Shown here piece by piece: positions 1 to 5,186 of a stretch of DNA of 6,124 nt. The stretch spans positions 1 to 6,124 of the forward strand of contig JAUWTX010000138.1 in NCBI GenBank assembly GCA_030614505.1. Reading direction: 5' to 3'. Both the position numbers and the translations under genes were made by a program. Below the pieces are notes generated by a model, which worked only from the letters and a program-made list of their open reading frames with translations, made no database searches and was not told the origin of the DNA. Position 1 is the first letter of the stretch, and each line of letters starts with the position of its first letter. This DNA comes from Desulfuromonadales bacterium (GTDB lineage: Bacteria > Desulfobacterota > Desulfuromonadia > Desulfuromonadales > BM103).

Positions 1-151
1 AGCAGAGAGATTTGCCACCACCGGTCGGCATCAGGACAAAAGCATCCTGACCAGCGATCAGGTTTTCGATAATCTCTTCTTGCTGGGGACGAAATTCACT
101 GTAGCCGAAGACCTCAAGCAAGGTCTGGCGTGGATCGGATAGATATGACAT
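1..151 (-). CDS. recQ: ATP-dependent DNA helicase RecQ, N-terminal fragment (runs off the left edge)
   Basis: Reading from the ATG at 151 toward base 1 gives the first 50 residues of a RecQ helicase, beginning MSYLSDPRQTLLEVFGYSEF. The FGYSEFRPQQ stretch (residues 15-24) is the RecQ-specific motif 0 that contacts the adenine base of ATP. MPTGGGKS (41-48) is the Walker A motif, with the nucleotide-binding Lys at 47. RecQ unwinds DNA 3'-to-5' in recombination and replication-fork repair; the remaining helicase motifs, RQC and HRDC domains would lie outside the window. The start is chosen because RecQ proteins begin about 15-20 residues before motif 0. A GAGG (166-163) sits 11 bases upstream, a rather long spacing. 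The gene lies downstream of the ceramidase-like gene on the same strand, 148 bases away. Confidence 0.93.
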   Translation of the reverse strand, partial: MSYLSDPRQTLLEVFGYSEFRPQQEEIIENLIAGQDAFVLMPTGGGKSLC

Positions 152-177
152 GGGGAAAAGAGCCTCGCGAAGTAATG

Positions 178-193
178 CGGTGCATCTGCACCG
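178..193. repeat. Short hairpin in the recQ leader
   Basis: CGGTGC (178-183) and GCACCG (188-193) are perfect inverted copies around a 4-base centre, ATCT. The hairpin lies in the presumed recQ 5' leader, 27 bases before the start codon. No T run follows on either strand, so it is not an intrinsic terminator. It may be an mRNA leader structure, a small operator, or chance. Confidence 0.4.
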
Positions 194-207
194 ATAACAT
201 AACAATC

Positions 208-236
208 AATATAATGAATGGCTAGCAGACTGCCAT
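208..236 (-). promoter_or_regulatory. Possible recQ promoter
   Basis: On the minus strand, ATGGCA (236-231, 4 of 6 to the -35 consensus) is separated by 17 bases from TATATT (213-208, 5 of 6 to the -10 consensus). Transcription would start near 201, giving a leader of about 50 bases that contains the small hairpin at 178-193. This is a consensus match by eye only, and recQ could also be read from upstream because no terminator follows the ceramidase-like gene. Confidence 0.35.
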
Positions 237-299
237 GCCCATCCCCAATCAAGACAGTTCTCGTGTTTTTCGGGTGATATTGCATGCAGCCTTTTCAAT

Positions 300-1055
300 T
301 CAGAATCGTTCTCTCCTTTTGAGCATCCTTAGCAGCCACCAGGCCGCCATGGCCGCTGCCAGGTGTTTGAGCGTGTGGCCGCTGATCAGCCCAGTGAAAT
401 TGAAAACAGTCCGGTCAAAGAACTCGAGTAGCTTGGCGAACAGGTACCAACCACCGACCACCCAGTAATCAATGCCGCGACTCCAACGCGGTGGATAGGA
501 CAGTATCACCAGTGGCAGCAGAAGCAGCGGCAGGAACTGCACCAGTCCGTAGAAGCGCAGGTCGCCCTGGCCAAGCTGCTCGGTATACTGCCACCAGGCA
601 ACAGAACCAACCCCGAGGACCAGTAGTGGCCAGAGCAGCGCCCGACCAAAATCAATGTTGATATATTCTCCGACCACCAGCGCGACCAGTGCCATGAACG
701 CCAAGGTCATAGGTAAGCGGTCCCAGACCAGTGTAGCGTTGTCTGGCTGCAGGTGGTAATAGGCGGACCCGAATGCTGTCAGGGTGACACCAAGGAAGAA
801 AATAGCTACAGTCTGATGCAATTCCATATCGAGTCGCAGCTTTTGATCGAACAGGGACTTGAGACCCGCGAGACCGACAACCAGGAAAGGCAGGTTAGAG
901 AGGACATCGAACAGATTGGGTATGCCGGCGAACGCACGCCGATCAGCGAAATCATGGTAAGCAAGGTCTTGAGGTACCGGATCGAGTAACAACACACCGA
1001 GGATTGTCACCAGAGCCACTCCGGCCAACAGGTAGATTTTAGATACCGAGTTCAT
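300..1055 (-). CDS. CREST-superfamily membrane hydrolase, alkaline-ceramidase-like
   Basis: A 251-aa integral membrane protein with about seven hydrophobic segments, the topology of the CREST superfamily (alkaline ceramidases, PAQR receptors, Per1, SID-1). It carries GIPNLFDVLSNLPF (44-57), GSAYYH (96-101), WDR (111-113) and SGHTLKH (225-231). The presumed zinc-site residues S97, H101, D112, H227 and H231 have the same spacing as S77, H81, D92, H217 and H221 of human ACER3 (4, 11 and 4 residues within the local clusters). An amide- or ester-hydrolysing, zinc-dependent activity in the membrane is therefore plausible, but the substrate is unknown; ceramide is only the name-giving substrate of the eukaryotic members. 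I prefer the ATG at 1055 because GGTGG and GGAGG lie upstream of it. An in-frame ATG at 1091 would add 12 polar residues, has no Shine-Dalgarno sequence, and lies next to the predicted transcription start. Confidence 0.85.
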   Translation of the reverse strand: MNSVSKIYLLAGVALVTILGVLLLDPVPQDLAYHDFADRRAFAGIPNLFDVLSNLPFLVVGLAGLKSLFDQKLRLDMELHQTVAIFFLGVTLTAFGSAYYHLQPDNATLVWDRLPMTLAFMALVALVVGEYINIDFGRALLWPLLVLGVGSVAWWQYTEQLGQGDLRFYGLVQFLPLLLLPLVILSYPPRWSRGIDYWVVGGWYLFAKLLEFFDRTVFNFTGLISGHTLKHLAAAMAAWWLLRMLKRRERF

Positions 1056-1100
1056 CTTTACCACCCGACCTCCGCTTCGAGACTCCCGCATGACAAGAGA

Positions 1101-1129
1101 ATTGCATCATGAAAACCAGCTCCTGGCAA
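1101..1129 (-). promoter_or_regulatory. Possible promoter of the ceramidase-like gene
   Basis: TTGCCA (1129-1124, 5 of 6 to TTGACA) is followed after exactly 17 bases by TGCAAT (1106-1101, 4 of 6 to TATAAT). The predicted start, near 1094, is downstream of the aroC terminator and leaves a leader of about 39 bases to the ATG at 1055. An independent promoter is expected because the terminator separates this gene from aroC. Consensus match only. Confidence 0.35.
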
Positions 1130-1137
1130 GCTCCTCG

Positions 1138-1177
1138 TTCAAAAGGGGCCAGGATTATCATCCTGGCCCCTTTTGAA
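1138..1177. terminator. Strong bidirectional intrinsic terminator downstream of aroC
   Basis: A perfect 17-bp stem (1138-1154 pairing with 1161-1177) closes a 6-base loop, TTATCA. Its core is GGGGCCAGGA/TCCTGGCCCC, flanked by AAAA on one side and TTTT on the other, so a GC-rich hairpin plus U tract forms in transcripts of either strand. It lies 48 bases after the aroC stop codon and upstream of the ceramidase-like gene, and would end aroC transcription before that gene. Confidence 0.9.
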
Positions 1178-1225
1178 TTTATCATGTTCTTTCCATGCAT
1201 CGCCCGCTAGCCTGTGCCAGAGAGG

Positions 1226-2305
1226 CTACCCCCGCACCTTCTGCCTCAAGGCGAGATCAAGCAGCACCAGGGCCGCCATCGACTCAACAATCGGCACAGC
1301 ACGCGGAACCACACAGGGGTCATGTCGACCCTTGGCCTCCATCGTCACCGGCTTGCCGGAAAAATCAGCTGTCTGCTGAGGCTGACCAATGGTTGCCACC
1401 GGTTTGAAGGCCACCCGGAACAGGATTGGTTCACCGCTGGAGATACCACCTAAAACGCCACCGGCATTGTTGGTCACCGTGCCGAGACGTTCGCCCTTTT
1501 GCACGAATGGATCATTGTGCTGCGACCCACGCAGTTGCGTGCCGGCAAATCCTGAACCAATCTCAAAACCCTTGGTGGCCGGTAATGACAGCATGGCCTG
1601 GGCAAGCTTGGCGTCAAGTTTGTCGAACACCGGTTCCCCCCAGCCGGCAGGGATATTACGACAGACGCAAGAGACTATACCTCCGACCGAATCCTTGGCA
1701 TCCAGAACTTCGCGCACCAGCGCCTCCATACGTTCTGCCGAGGGCTGATCCGGACAGCGCGACAAAGTCGCATCGACCTGCGCCCGGCTGACCGTTTCAG
1801 GGTCGATATCAGATGATTGCTCAGAGCCGATGGAGCTGACCCAGGCGACTATCTCTACTCCCCACTCTTCGCGCAGGATCTTTTCAGCGATCGCTCCGGC
1901 AGCCACACGACCAATAGTTTCACGGGCGCTGGAACGACCGCCACCACTGCTGGCACGGATTCCGTACTTGGCCTGGTAGGTAAAATCGGCATGGGAGGGA
2001 CGCGGAACCTGATCCATTTCACCATAGTCACCAGGGCGCTGGTCTTTGTTGTGCACCAGCAGGCCGATCGGTGTACCGAGAGTCAGACCATTCTCCACTC
2101 CTGAAAGAATCGTAACCTGATCCGCTTCTTCGCGCGGTGTGGTGAGATCACTCTGCCCTGGACGGCGCCGGTCGAGCTGCCCTTGAATATCGGCTTCGGA
2201 AAGATGTAAACCGGCCGGACAACCATCAACCACAGCGCCAACGCCCACGCCGTGGGATTCACCAAAAGTGCTTACGCGAAACAAGGTACCGAGCGAACTG
2301 GACAT
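1226..2305 (-). CDS. aroC: Chorismate synthase
   Basis: A complete 359-aa chorismate synthase, the last common step of the shikimate pathway. It removes phosphate from 5-enolpyruvylshikimate-3-phosphate to give chorismate, the precursor of Phe, Tyr, Trp, folate and quinones, using reduced FMN as cofactor. Family signatures appear in order: FGESHG (14-19) with the conserved His18; RRRPGQSDLTTPR (46-58); RPSHAD (102-107) with the second conserved His105; ASSGGGRSSARET (118-130), the FMN/substrate-binding signature; LPATKGFEIGSGF (241-253); HNDPF (263-267); TNNAGGVLGGISSGEP (278-292 region); and the C-terminal GRHDPCVVPRAVPIVE (326-341). Length is typical for the family. GGGAG lies 7 bases before the ATG. 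It is monocistronic by appearance, with a promoter close upstream and a strong terminator after it. Confidence 0.98.
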   Translation of the reverse strand: MSSSLGTLFRVSTFGESHGVGVGAVVDGCPAGLHLSEADIQGQLDRRRPGQSDLTTPREEADQVTILSGVENGLTLGTPIGLLVHNKDQRPGDYGEMDQVPRPSHADFTYQAKYGIRASSGGGRSSARETIGRVAAGAIAEKILREEWGVEIVAWVSSIGSEQSSDIDPETVSRAQVDATLSRCPDQPSAERMEALVREVLDAKDSVGGIVSCVCRNIPAGWGEPVFDKLDAKLAQAMLSLPATKGFEIGSGFAGTQLRGSQHNDPFVQKGERLGTVTNNAGGVLGGISSGEPILFRVAFKPVATIGQPQQTADFSGKPVTMEAKGRHDPCVVPRAVPIVESMAALVLLDLALRQKVRG

Positions 2306-2334
2306 CTTCGTACTCCCTCAAGATATTTTTACGT

Positions 2335-2340
2335 ATTATA
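2335..2340 (-). promoter_or_regulatory. aroC promoter -10 element
   Basis: A perfect TATAAT (2340-2335 on the minus strand) lies 29 bases before the aroC ATG. The predicted start is near 2328, leaving a leader of about 23 bases that contains the Shine-Dalgarno sequence GAGGGAG (2319-2313). The -35 region is poor: TTCCCT or CTTCCC at a 16-17 base spacing. The promoter may therefore need an activator or be of modest strength. This promoter lies downstream of the orphan terminator at 2374-2408. Confidence 0.5.
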
Positions 2341-2373
2341 AACGATTCGGCGTTTCAGGGAAGCCTTGTAGAC

Positions 2374-2408
2374 AAAAAAGGTTAAGTGTCGTCATCGGAA
2401 CTTAACCT
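2374..2408 (-). terminator. Orphan minus-strand intrinsic terminator (or attenuator) upstream of aroC
   Basis: AGGTTAAGT (2379-2387) and ACTTAACCT (2400-2408) form a 9-bp perfect stem around a 12-base loop. On the minus strand the stem is followed at once by six T residues (2379-2374; the first pairs with the last stem base), the form of an intrinsic terminator. On the plus strand there is no T run. No minus-strand gene lies upstream, since the cytochrome gene is on the plus strand, so what it terminates is unknown. Candidates are a small RNA, antisense read-through from the cytochrome region, or an attenuated longer aroC leader. Confidence 0.6.
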
Positions 2409-2425
2409 ACTATGATTTGGTTGCG

Positions 2426-2444
2426 TACAGCAGGTGCTGCTGTA
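2426..2444. repeat. Perfect 8-bp hairpin in the aroC/cytochrome intergenic region
   Basis: TACAGCAG (2426-2433) and CTGCTGTA (2437-2444) are perfect inverted copies around GTG. On the minus strand it precedes the terminator at 2374-2408 by 17 bases, so the two hairpins could belong to one structured transcript. It could equally be a protein-binding palindrome for the plus-strand cytochrome promoter. No T run follows on either strand. Confidence 0.45.
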
Positions 2445-2573
2445 GAGTGAAAAGCAAAAGCATCTCCAGCTGCCCGTCAGGCTATCAATGAACTGACTAC
2501 AAATTCGTTCATCAGGCCTATTCTTTGTAAATTTGAGAATATTTTGATAGTGTTAACCAGGAGGTTTGGAAGG

Positions 2574-3638
2574 ATGTCCTTATTCCGCTTGATAATTTTG
2601 TTTCTCTGCTTCTTTTTATTCCAACCGCAAACTGTGCTCGCTGCAGCTGAGTATGTCGGTTCGAATAAATGTTCTGAATGCCATTTGGATTTATATTCCA
2701 GCTGGATCGTGAGTGGCCACCGCTTGCAACTGCGGAAGGCAGAAATGGCGCAGCATTCCAATCTTGCTCTTCCGAAAGGATACTCATGGGAGGATATTTC
2801 CTATGTTATCGGCGGCGTTAAGGTGAAGGCATATTTTGTCGATAAGAACGGTTACATCATTACCTCGGCCAAAGATGGCAGCAGAGATAAGACTGAATAC
2901 AACCTGGAGGACGGCTCTTGGTCTTACTACTTTTCTGGAGAGAAGAAACTTTACGATTGCGGGTTCTGTCACACAACCGGATACAATTCGGAGGGTAACC
3001 AGGGCGGCCTAGAAGGAATTGTCGGTACCTGGCATGAAGACGGGATCGGCTGTGAAGCTTGTCACGGCCCTGGCAGCGAACACGTTGAGAACCCGGCAGT
3101 AAGAACCCTTAGAAGGTCAAGGTCAAAGGCCCTTTGCGAAAAGTGTCACCAGCGGGGCGGCATCGACCATAGACCGTTAAAAGATCTCGGCCTGGTTCGT
3201 CATCATGAACAGATTAATAAATTAAAAGAAGGTCCTCACAAGGGTCTTACTTGCCTTAATTGCCATAAGCCACATCAAAAAGCATCTTTAACTAGATACA
3301 ATTGCGTCATCTGCCATTCGCGAGCCAATATTGGTTACGAGAAAAGTGTCCATGGTAAAGCTGGCATAAAATGTATCGAGTGTCACATGGCAAGACTCCC
3401 AAAACCTGCCATAGCCAGAGCCAGTTATGTTGGTAAAGTACGAACACACTTATTTAAAATAAGCATCGATGCCGATGTAAATATGTTTAAAGAAATCAAA
3501 GAGAAGGGATTAAAGTCTACCTTCACCAAGGGTTTTGTTACAGTTGAATTTGCCTGTTTGAGTTGCCACAAAAGCCAGGATAAGGCTTGGTCTATAAAAC
3601 ATGCTAAAGAGTTTCATAAACGGCATAAGTCAAATTAG
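2574..3638 (+). CDS. Exported octaheme c-type cytochrome, cytochrome c554-like N-terminus
   Basis: A 354-aa secreted multiheme cytochrome. Residues 1-24 form a signal peptide (hydrophobic LIILFLCFFLF, cleavage near VLA-A) without a lipobox cysteine, so the mature protein should be soluble in the periplasm or outside the cell. Eight CXXCH heme-attachment motifs start at Cys33, 129, 160, 188, 227, 244, 267 and 328. Fourteen further histidines (such as H49, H61, H154, H234, H260, H292, H343) can supply distal ligands. The opening YVGSNKCSECHLDLYSSW resembles the cytochrome c554 domain; CEACHGPGSEH and CIECHMAR are common in multiheme cytochromes of metal- and sulfur-reducing bacteria. Role: electron transfer, partner unknown. 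The ATG at 2574 is chosen over an in-frame TTG at 2544 because AGGAGG (2559-2564) precedes it by 9 bases and the signal peptide begins there. The gene is more AT-rich than its neighbours, with several AGA/AGG codons. Confidence 0.93.
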   Translation: MSLFRLIILFLCFFLFQPQTVLAAAEYVGSNKCSECHLDLYSSWIVSGHRLQLRKAEMAQHSNLALPKGYSWEDISYVIGGVKVKAYFVDKNGYIITSAKDGSRDKTEYNLEDGSWSYYFSGEKKLYDCGFCHTTGYNSEGNQGGLEGIVGTWHEDGIGCEACHGPGSEHVENPAVRTLRRSRSKALCEKCHQRGGIDHRPLKDLGLVRHHEQINKLKEGPHKGLTCLNCHKPHQKASLTRYNCVICHSRANIGYEKSVHGKAGIKCIECHMARLPKPAIARASYVGKVRTHLFKISIDADVNMFKEIKEKGLKSTFTKGFVTVEFACLSCHKSQDKAWSIKHAKEFHKRHKSN

Positions 3639-3650
3639 CGTCTTCACCAA

Positions 3651-4331
3651 TCACTGATCATCAATTCCCAACGACTGACAAAGCTCGACGATGCTACCGA
3701 CAGTGATCGTCGGCTGAATCTCCCATGGATCAAAGACCGCCTTCGGCGAACGTTTGACCCAGGCGCCACGCATACCGGCCGAGATGGCGCCAATAACATC
3801 AAAGGGATTACCGGAGATCAGCCAGGCTTCCGAACCACAGGCCTCGGCCTGGCGCAGGAAGTGGGCGTAGACTGCGGGGTTCGGTTTGAAACTTTTGATC
3901 TCATCGGTGCTGACCACACCTTCCAGGTACTGATCGATACGGGCATGCTGCAACAAGTTGCGCACATCGTCGGGTTTGCCATTAGAGAAGGCGTACAATC
4001 GACAACCGGTCGACTTGAGCCTTTCCAGGCCCTGTTCAGCATCAACAAACGCTGGAAGATAGCGATAGGACTCCAGCAGACTAGCCCGATCTTCGGAACT
4101 AATTTCGGTCTGGAAGGTCTCACAGCAGAAATTGAGGGCATGGCTGGTGCAGACGGAGAAGTCCCGGTAGTTCTGCATCAACCCCCTGCGGAACGAATAT
4201 TCAAGCTGTTTAGCACGCCAGAGGTCGGAAAAGATCCCTGCCCGGTCACCGACCAGTTTCTCCAGGGCCGTGACGATTCCAGCAGTGTCGATCAGTGTGC
4301 CGTACACATCGAAGGCGATTGTCATTGCCAT
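3651..4331 (-). CDS. Haloacid dehalogenase type II (L-2-haloacid dehalogenase family)
   Basis: A complete 226-aa HAD-superfamily hydrolase. The nucleophile motif FDVYGT (7-12) has Asp8. FSNG (115-118), SFKP (147-150) and SGNPFDVIGA (173-182) are the later HAD motifs. All nine catalytic residues described for L-DEX of Pseudomonas sp. YL (D10, T14, R41, S118, K151, Y157, S175, N177, D180) are present at a constant offset of two: D8, T12, R39, S116, K149, Y155, S173, N175, D178. QLEYSFR (42-48) is also typical. The expected reaction is hydrolytic removal of halogen from short 2-haloalkanoic acids in the cytoplasm, with inversion at C2; the physiological substrate here is unknown. GGAGG (4342-4338) lies 6 bases before the chosen ATG; a second ATG two codons in is less well placed. 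It converges on the cytochrome gene with only 12 bases between, and is divergent from the MetF-like gene. Confidence 0.92.
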   Translation of the reverse strand: MAMTIAFDVYGTLIDTAGIVTALEKLVGDRAGIFSDLWRAKQLEYSFRRGLMQNYRDFSVCTSHALNFCCETFQTEISSEDRASLLESYRYLPAFVDAEQGLERLKSTGCRLYAFSNGKPDDVRNLLQHARIDQYLEGVVSTDEIKSFKPNPAVYAHFLRQAEACGSEAWLISGNPFDVIGAISAGMRGAWVKRSPKAVFDPWEIQPTITVGSIVELCQSLGIDDQ

Positions 4332-4357
4332 GATTTTCCTCCATCAAACAAGAATCG

Positions 4358-4394
4358 CAGCTAATGACAGATTCCTGAGAGTTGTCATTAGCTG
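4358..4394. promoter_or_regulatory. Interrupted 12-bp palindrome, candidate operator between divergent genes
   Basis: CAGCTAATGACA (4358-4369) and TGTCATTAGCTG (4383-4394) are perfect inverted copies separated by 13 bases. Half-site centres are about 25 bases apart, roughly 2.4 helical turns. The right arm overlaps the predicted -35 of the MetF-like gene, and the whole element lies in the only DNA that can hold the promoters of both divergent genes. No T run follows on either strand, so a terminator is unlikely. It could bind a dimeric regulator, or fold as a leader hairpin of the dehalogenase transcript. Confidence 0.55.
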
Positions 4395-4410
4395 ACAGGG
4401 GCGTTACTAT
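4382..4410 (+). promoter_or_regulatory. Predicted promoter of the MetF-like gene
   Basis: TTGTCA (4382-4387, 5 of 6) and TACTAT (4405-4410, 4 of 6) are separated by 17 bases. The predicted start, near 4417, leaves a leader of only about 11 bases to the ATG at 4428 but about 26 bases, including GGAGG, to the TTG at 4443. On the opposite strand a perfect TATAAT (4418-4413) without a clear -35 could serve the dehalogenase gene. Confidence 0.45.
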
Positions 4411-4442
4411 GCATTATACAGCACACCATGGAGGATACGCTT

Positions 4443-5183
4443 TTGCACAAGGTCGTTATAGAATTGGTCCCGCGCGATCGGGAATCGCTGCAGCATGAGT
4501 TACAACAGGTGCGAGAGCATTTTCCCGGTGTCAACACTATCAACATTCCCGATCTGCTCAAATTCTCACTCAGGAGTTGGGACGCCTGCATCCAGGCGAA
4601 AAAGCTATTCCCTCACACCATCCCTCATTTACGCGCCATCGACTTCGACCTGAGCAAACCTTTTCCTCTGGTGGAAACCTTTGAGCAAAATGGCATCGAT
4701 AGCGTTCTGGTCATTGCCGGCGACCAACCCCAGGACATGTCGCGCCGGGTTTTTCGGACCAGTTCGATTGAATTGATCCGCGCCATCAAGGAGCAGATGC
4801 CCGACATGAAAGTCTACGCCGGCATCGATCCTTACCGTTCCGGGATCAAAAACGAACTCGATTATGTCAAGCGCAAGCTCACCGCCGGAGCCGAAGGCTT
4901 CTTTACACAGCCGTTCTTTGAGCTCCGACTCATGGAGATCTATCACGATCTTCTGGCAGGGCTTGATGTCTTCTGGGGAGTCAGCCCGGTCATGAGCGTG
5001 CGCAGCAAGGACTATTGGGACAACCTCAACAACGCTATCTTCCCACCTGATTTCGAACCGACCATGGAGTGGAATCGGAACTTCGCCCGACAGGCGCTGG
5101 AGTTTTCCCAACGGACCGACTCCAGTCTCTACTTCATGCCGATTCGCATCGACCTGGCCGAGTATCTGGGTGGCATTCTTTAA
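4443..5183 (+). CDS. Short methylenetetrahydrofolate reductase-like (MetF-family) protein
   Basis: A 246-aa TIM-barrel protein of the methylenetetrahydrofolate reductase family, which reduces 5,10-methylene-THF to 5-methyl-THF with FAD. Visible family features are an early acidic residue in VVIELVPRD (Glu7, where MetF has catalytic Glu28), PHLRAIDF (61-68), AGDQP (92-96) with Asp94 matching E. coli Asp120, KRKLTAGAEG (143-152), and FTQPFF (154-159) with Gln156 matching Gln183. The Asp-to-Gln distance is 62 residues, against 63 in E. coli. It is clearly shorter than the usual roughly 290-300 aa. The start is uncertain: GGAGG (4430-4434) stands 8 bases before the TTG at 4443, while the upstream in-frame ATG at 4428 has no Shine-Dalgarno and would place that GGAGG inside the gene. 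From ATG the protein has 251 residues. Its neighbours, rubredoxin and metH, fit a role in methyl-THF supply. Confidence 0.85.
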   Translation: MHKVVIELVPRDRESLQHELQQVREHFPGVNTINIPDLLKFSLRSWDACIQAKKLFPHTIPHLRAIDFDLSKPFPLVETFEQNGIDSVLVIAGDQPQDMSRRVFRTSSIELIRAIKEQMPDMKVYAGIDPYRSGIKNELDYVKRKLTAGAEGFFTQPFFELRLMEIYHDLLAGLDVFWGVSPVMSVRSKDYWDNLNNAIFPPDFEPTMEWNRNFARQALEFSQRTDSSLYFMPIRIDLAEYLGGIL

Positions 5184-5186
5184 AAC

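Noticed and set aside
58..285. A 75-codon minus-strand frame overlapping the recQ start
   Set aside because: Its second half is recQ read in another frame, and the first half has no recognisable domain and no clear ribosome site.
1389..1791. Two plus-strand frames of about 120 codons opposite aroC
   Set aside because: Both lie wholly inside the unmistakable aroC gene on the other strand, with low-complexity Pro/Ser/Arg-rich products of the kind that GC-rich antisense frames produce.
2544..2573. Upstream TTG start for the cytochrome
   Set aside because: It would put ten residues, including charged ones, before the signal peptide and translate through the strong AGGAGG ribosome site.
2477..2787. 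Minus-strand frames of about 90 codons running from the cytochrome gene toward aroC
   Set aside because: They are mostly antisense to the signal peptide and first heme motif of the cytochrome; no domain and no ribosome site.
3639..3650. A terminator between the convergent cytochrome and dehalogenase genes
   Set aside because: I looked for a hairpin with a T run in the 12-base gap and nearby ends and found none.
3861..4364. A 167-codon plus-strand frame opposite the dehalogenase
   Set aside because: It is the antisense of a gene with a complete set of catalytic residues, and its translation shows no family features.
4629..5111. A 160-codon minus-strand frame opposite the MetF-like gene
   Set aside because: It is the antisense shadow of a conserved coding region; no recognisable domain.
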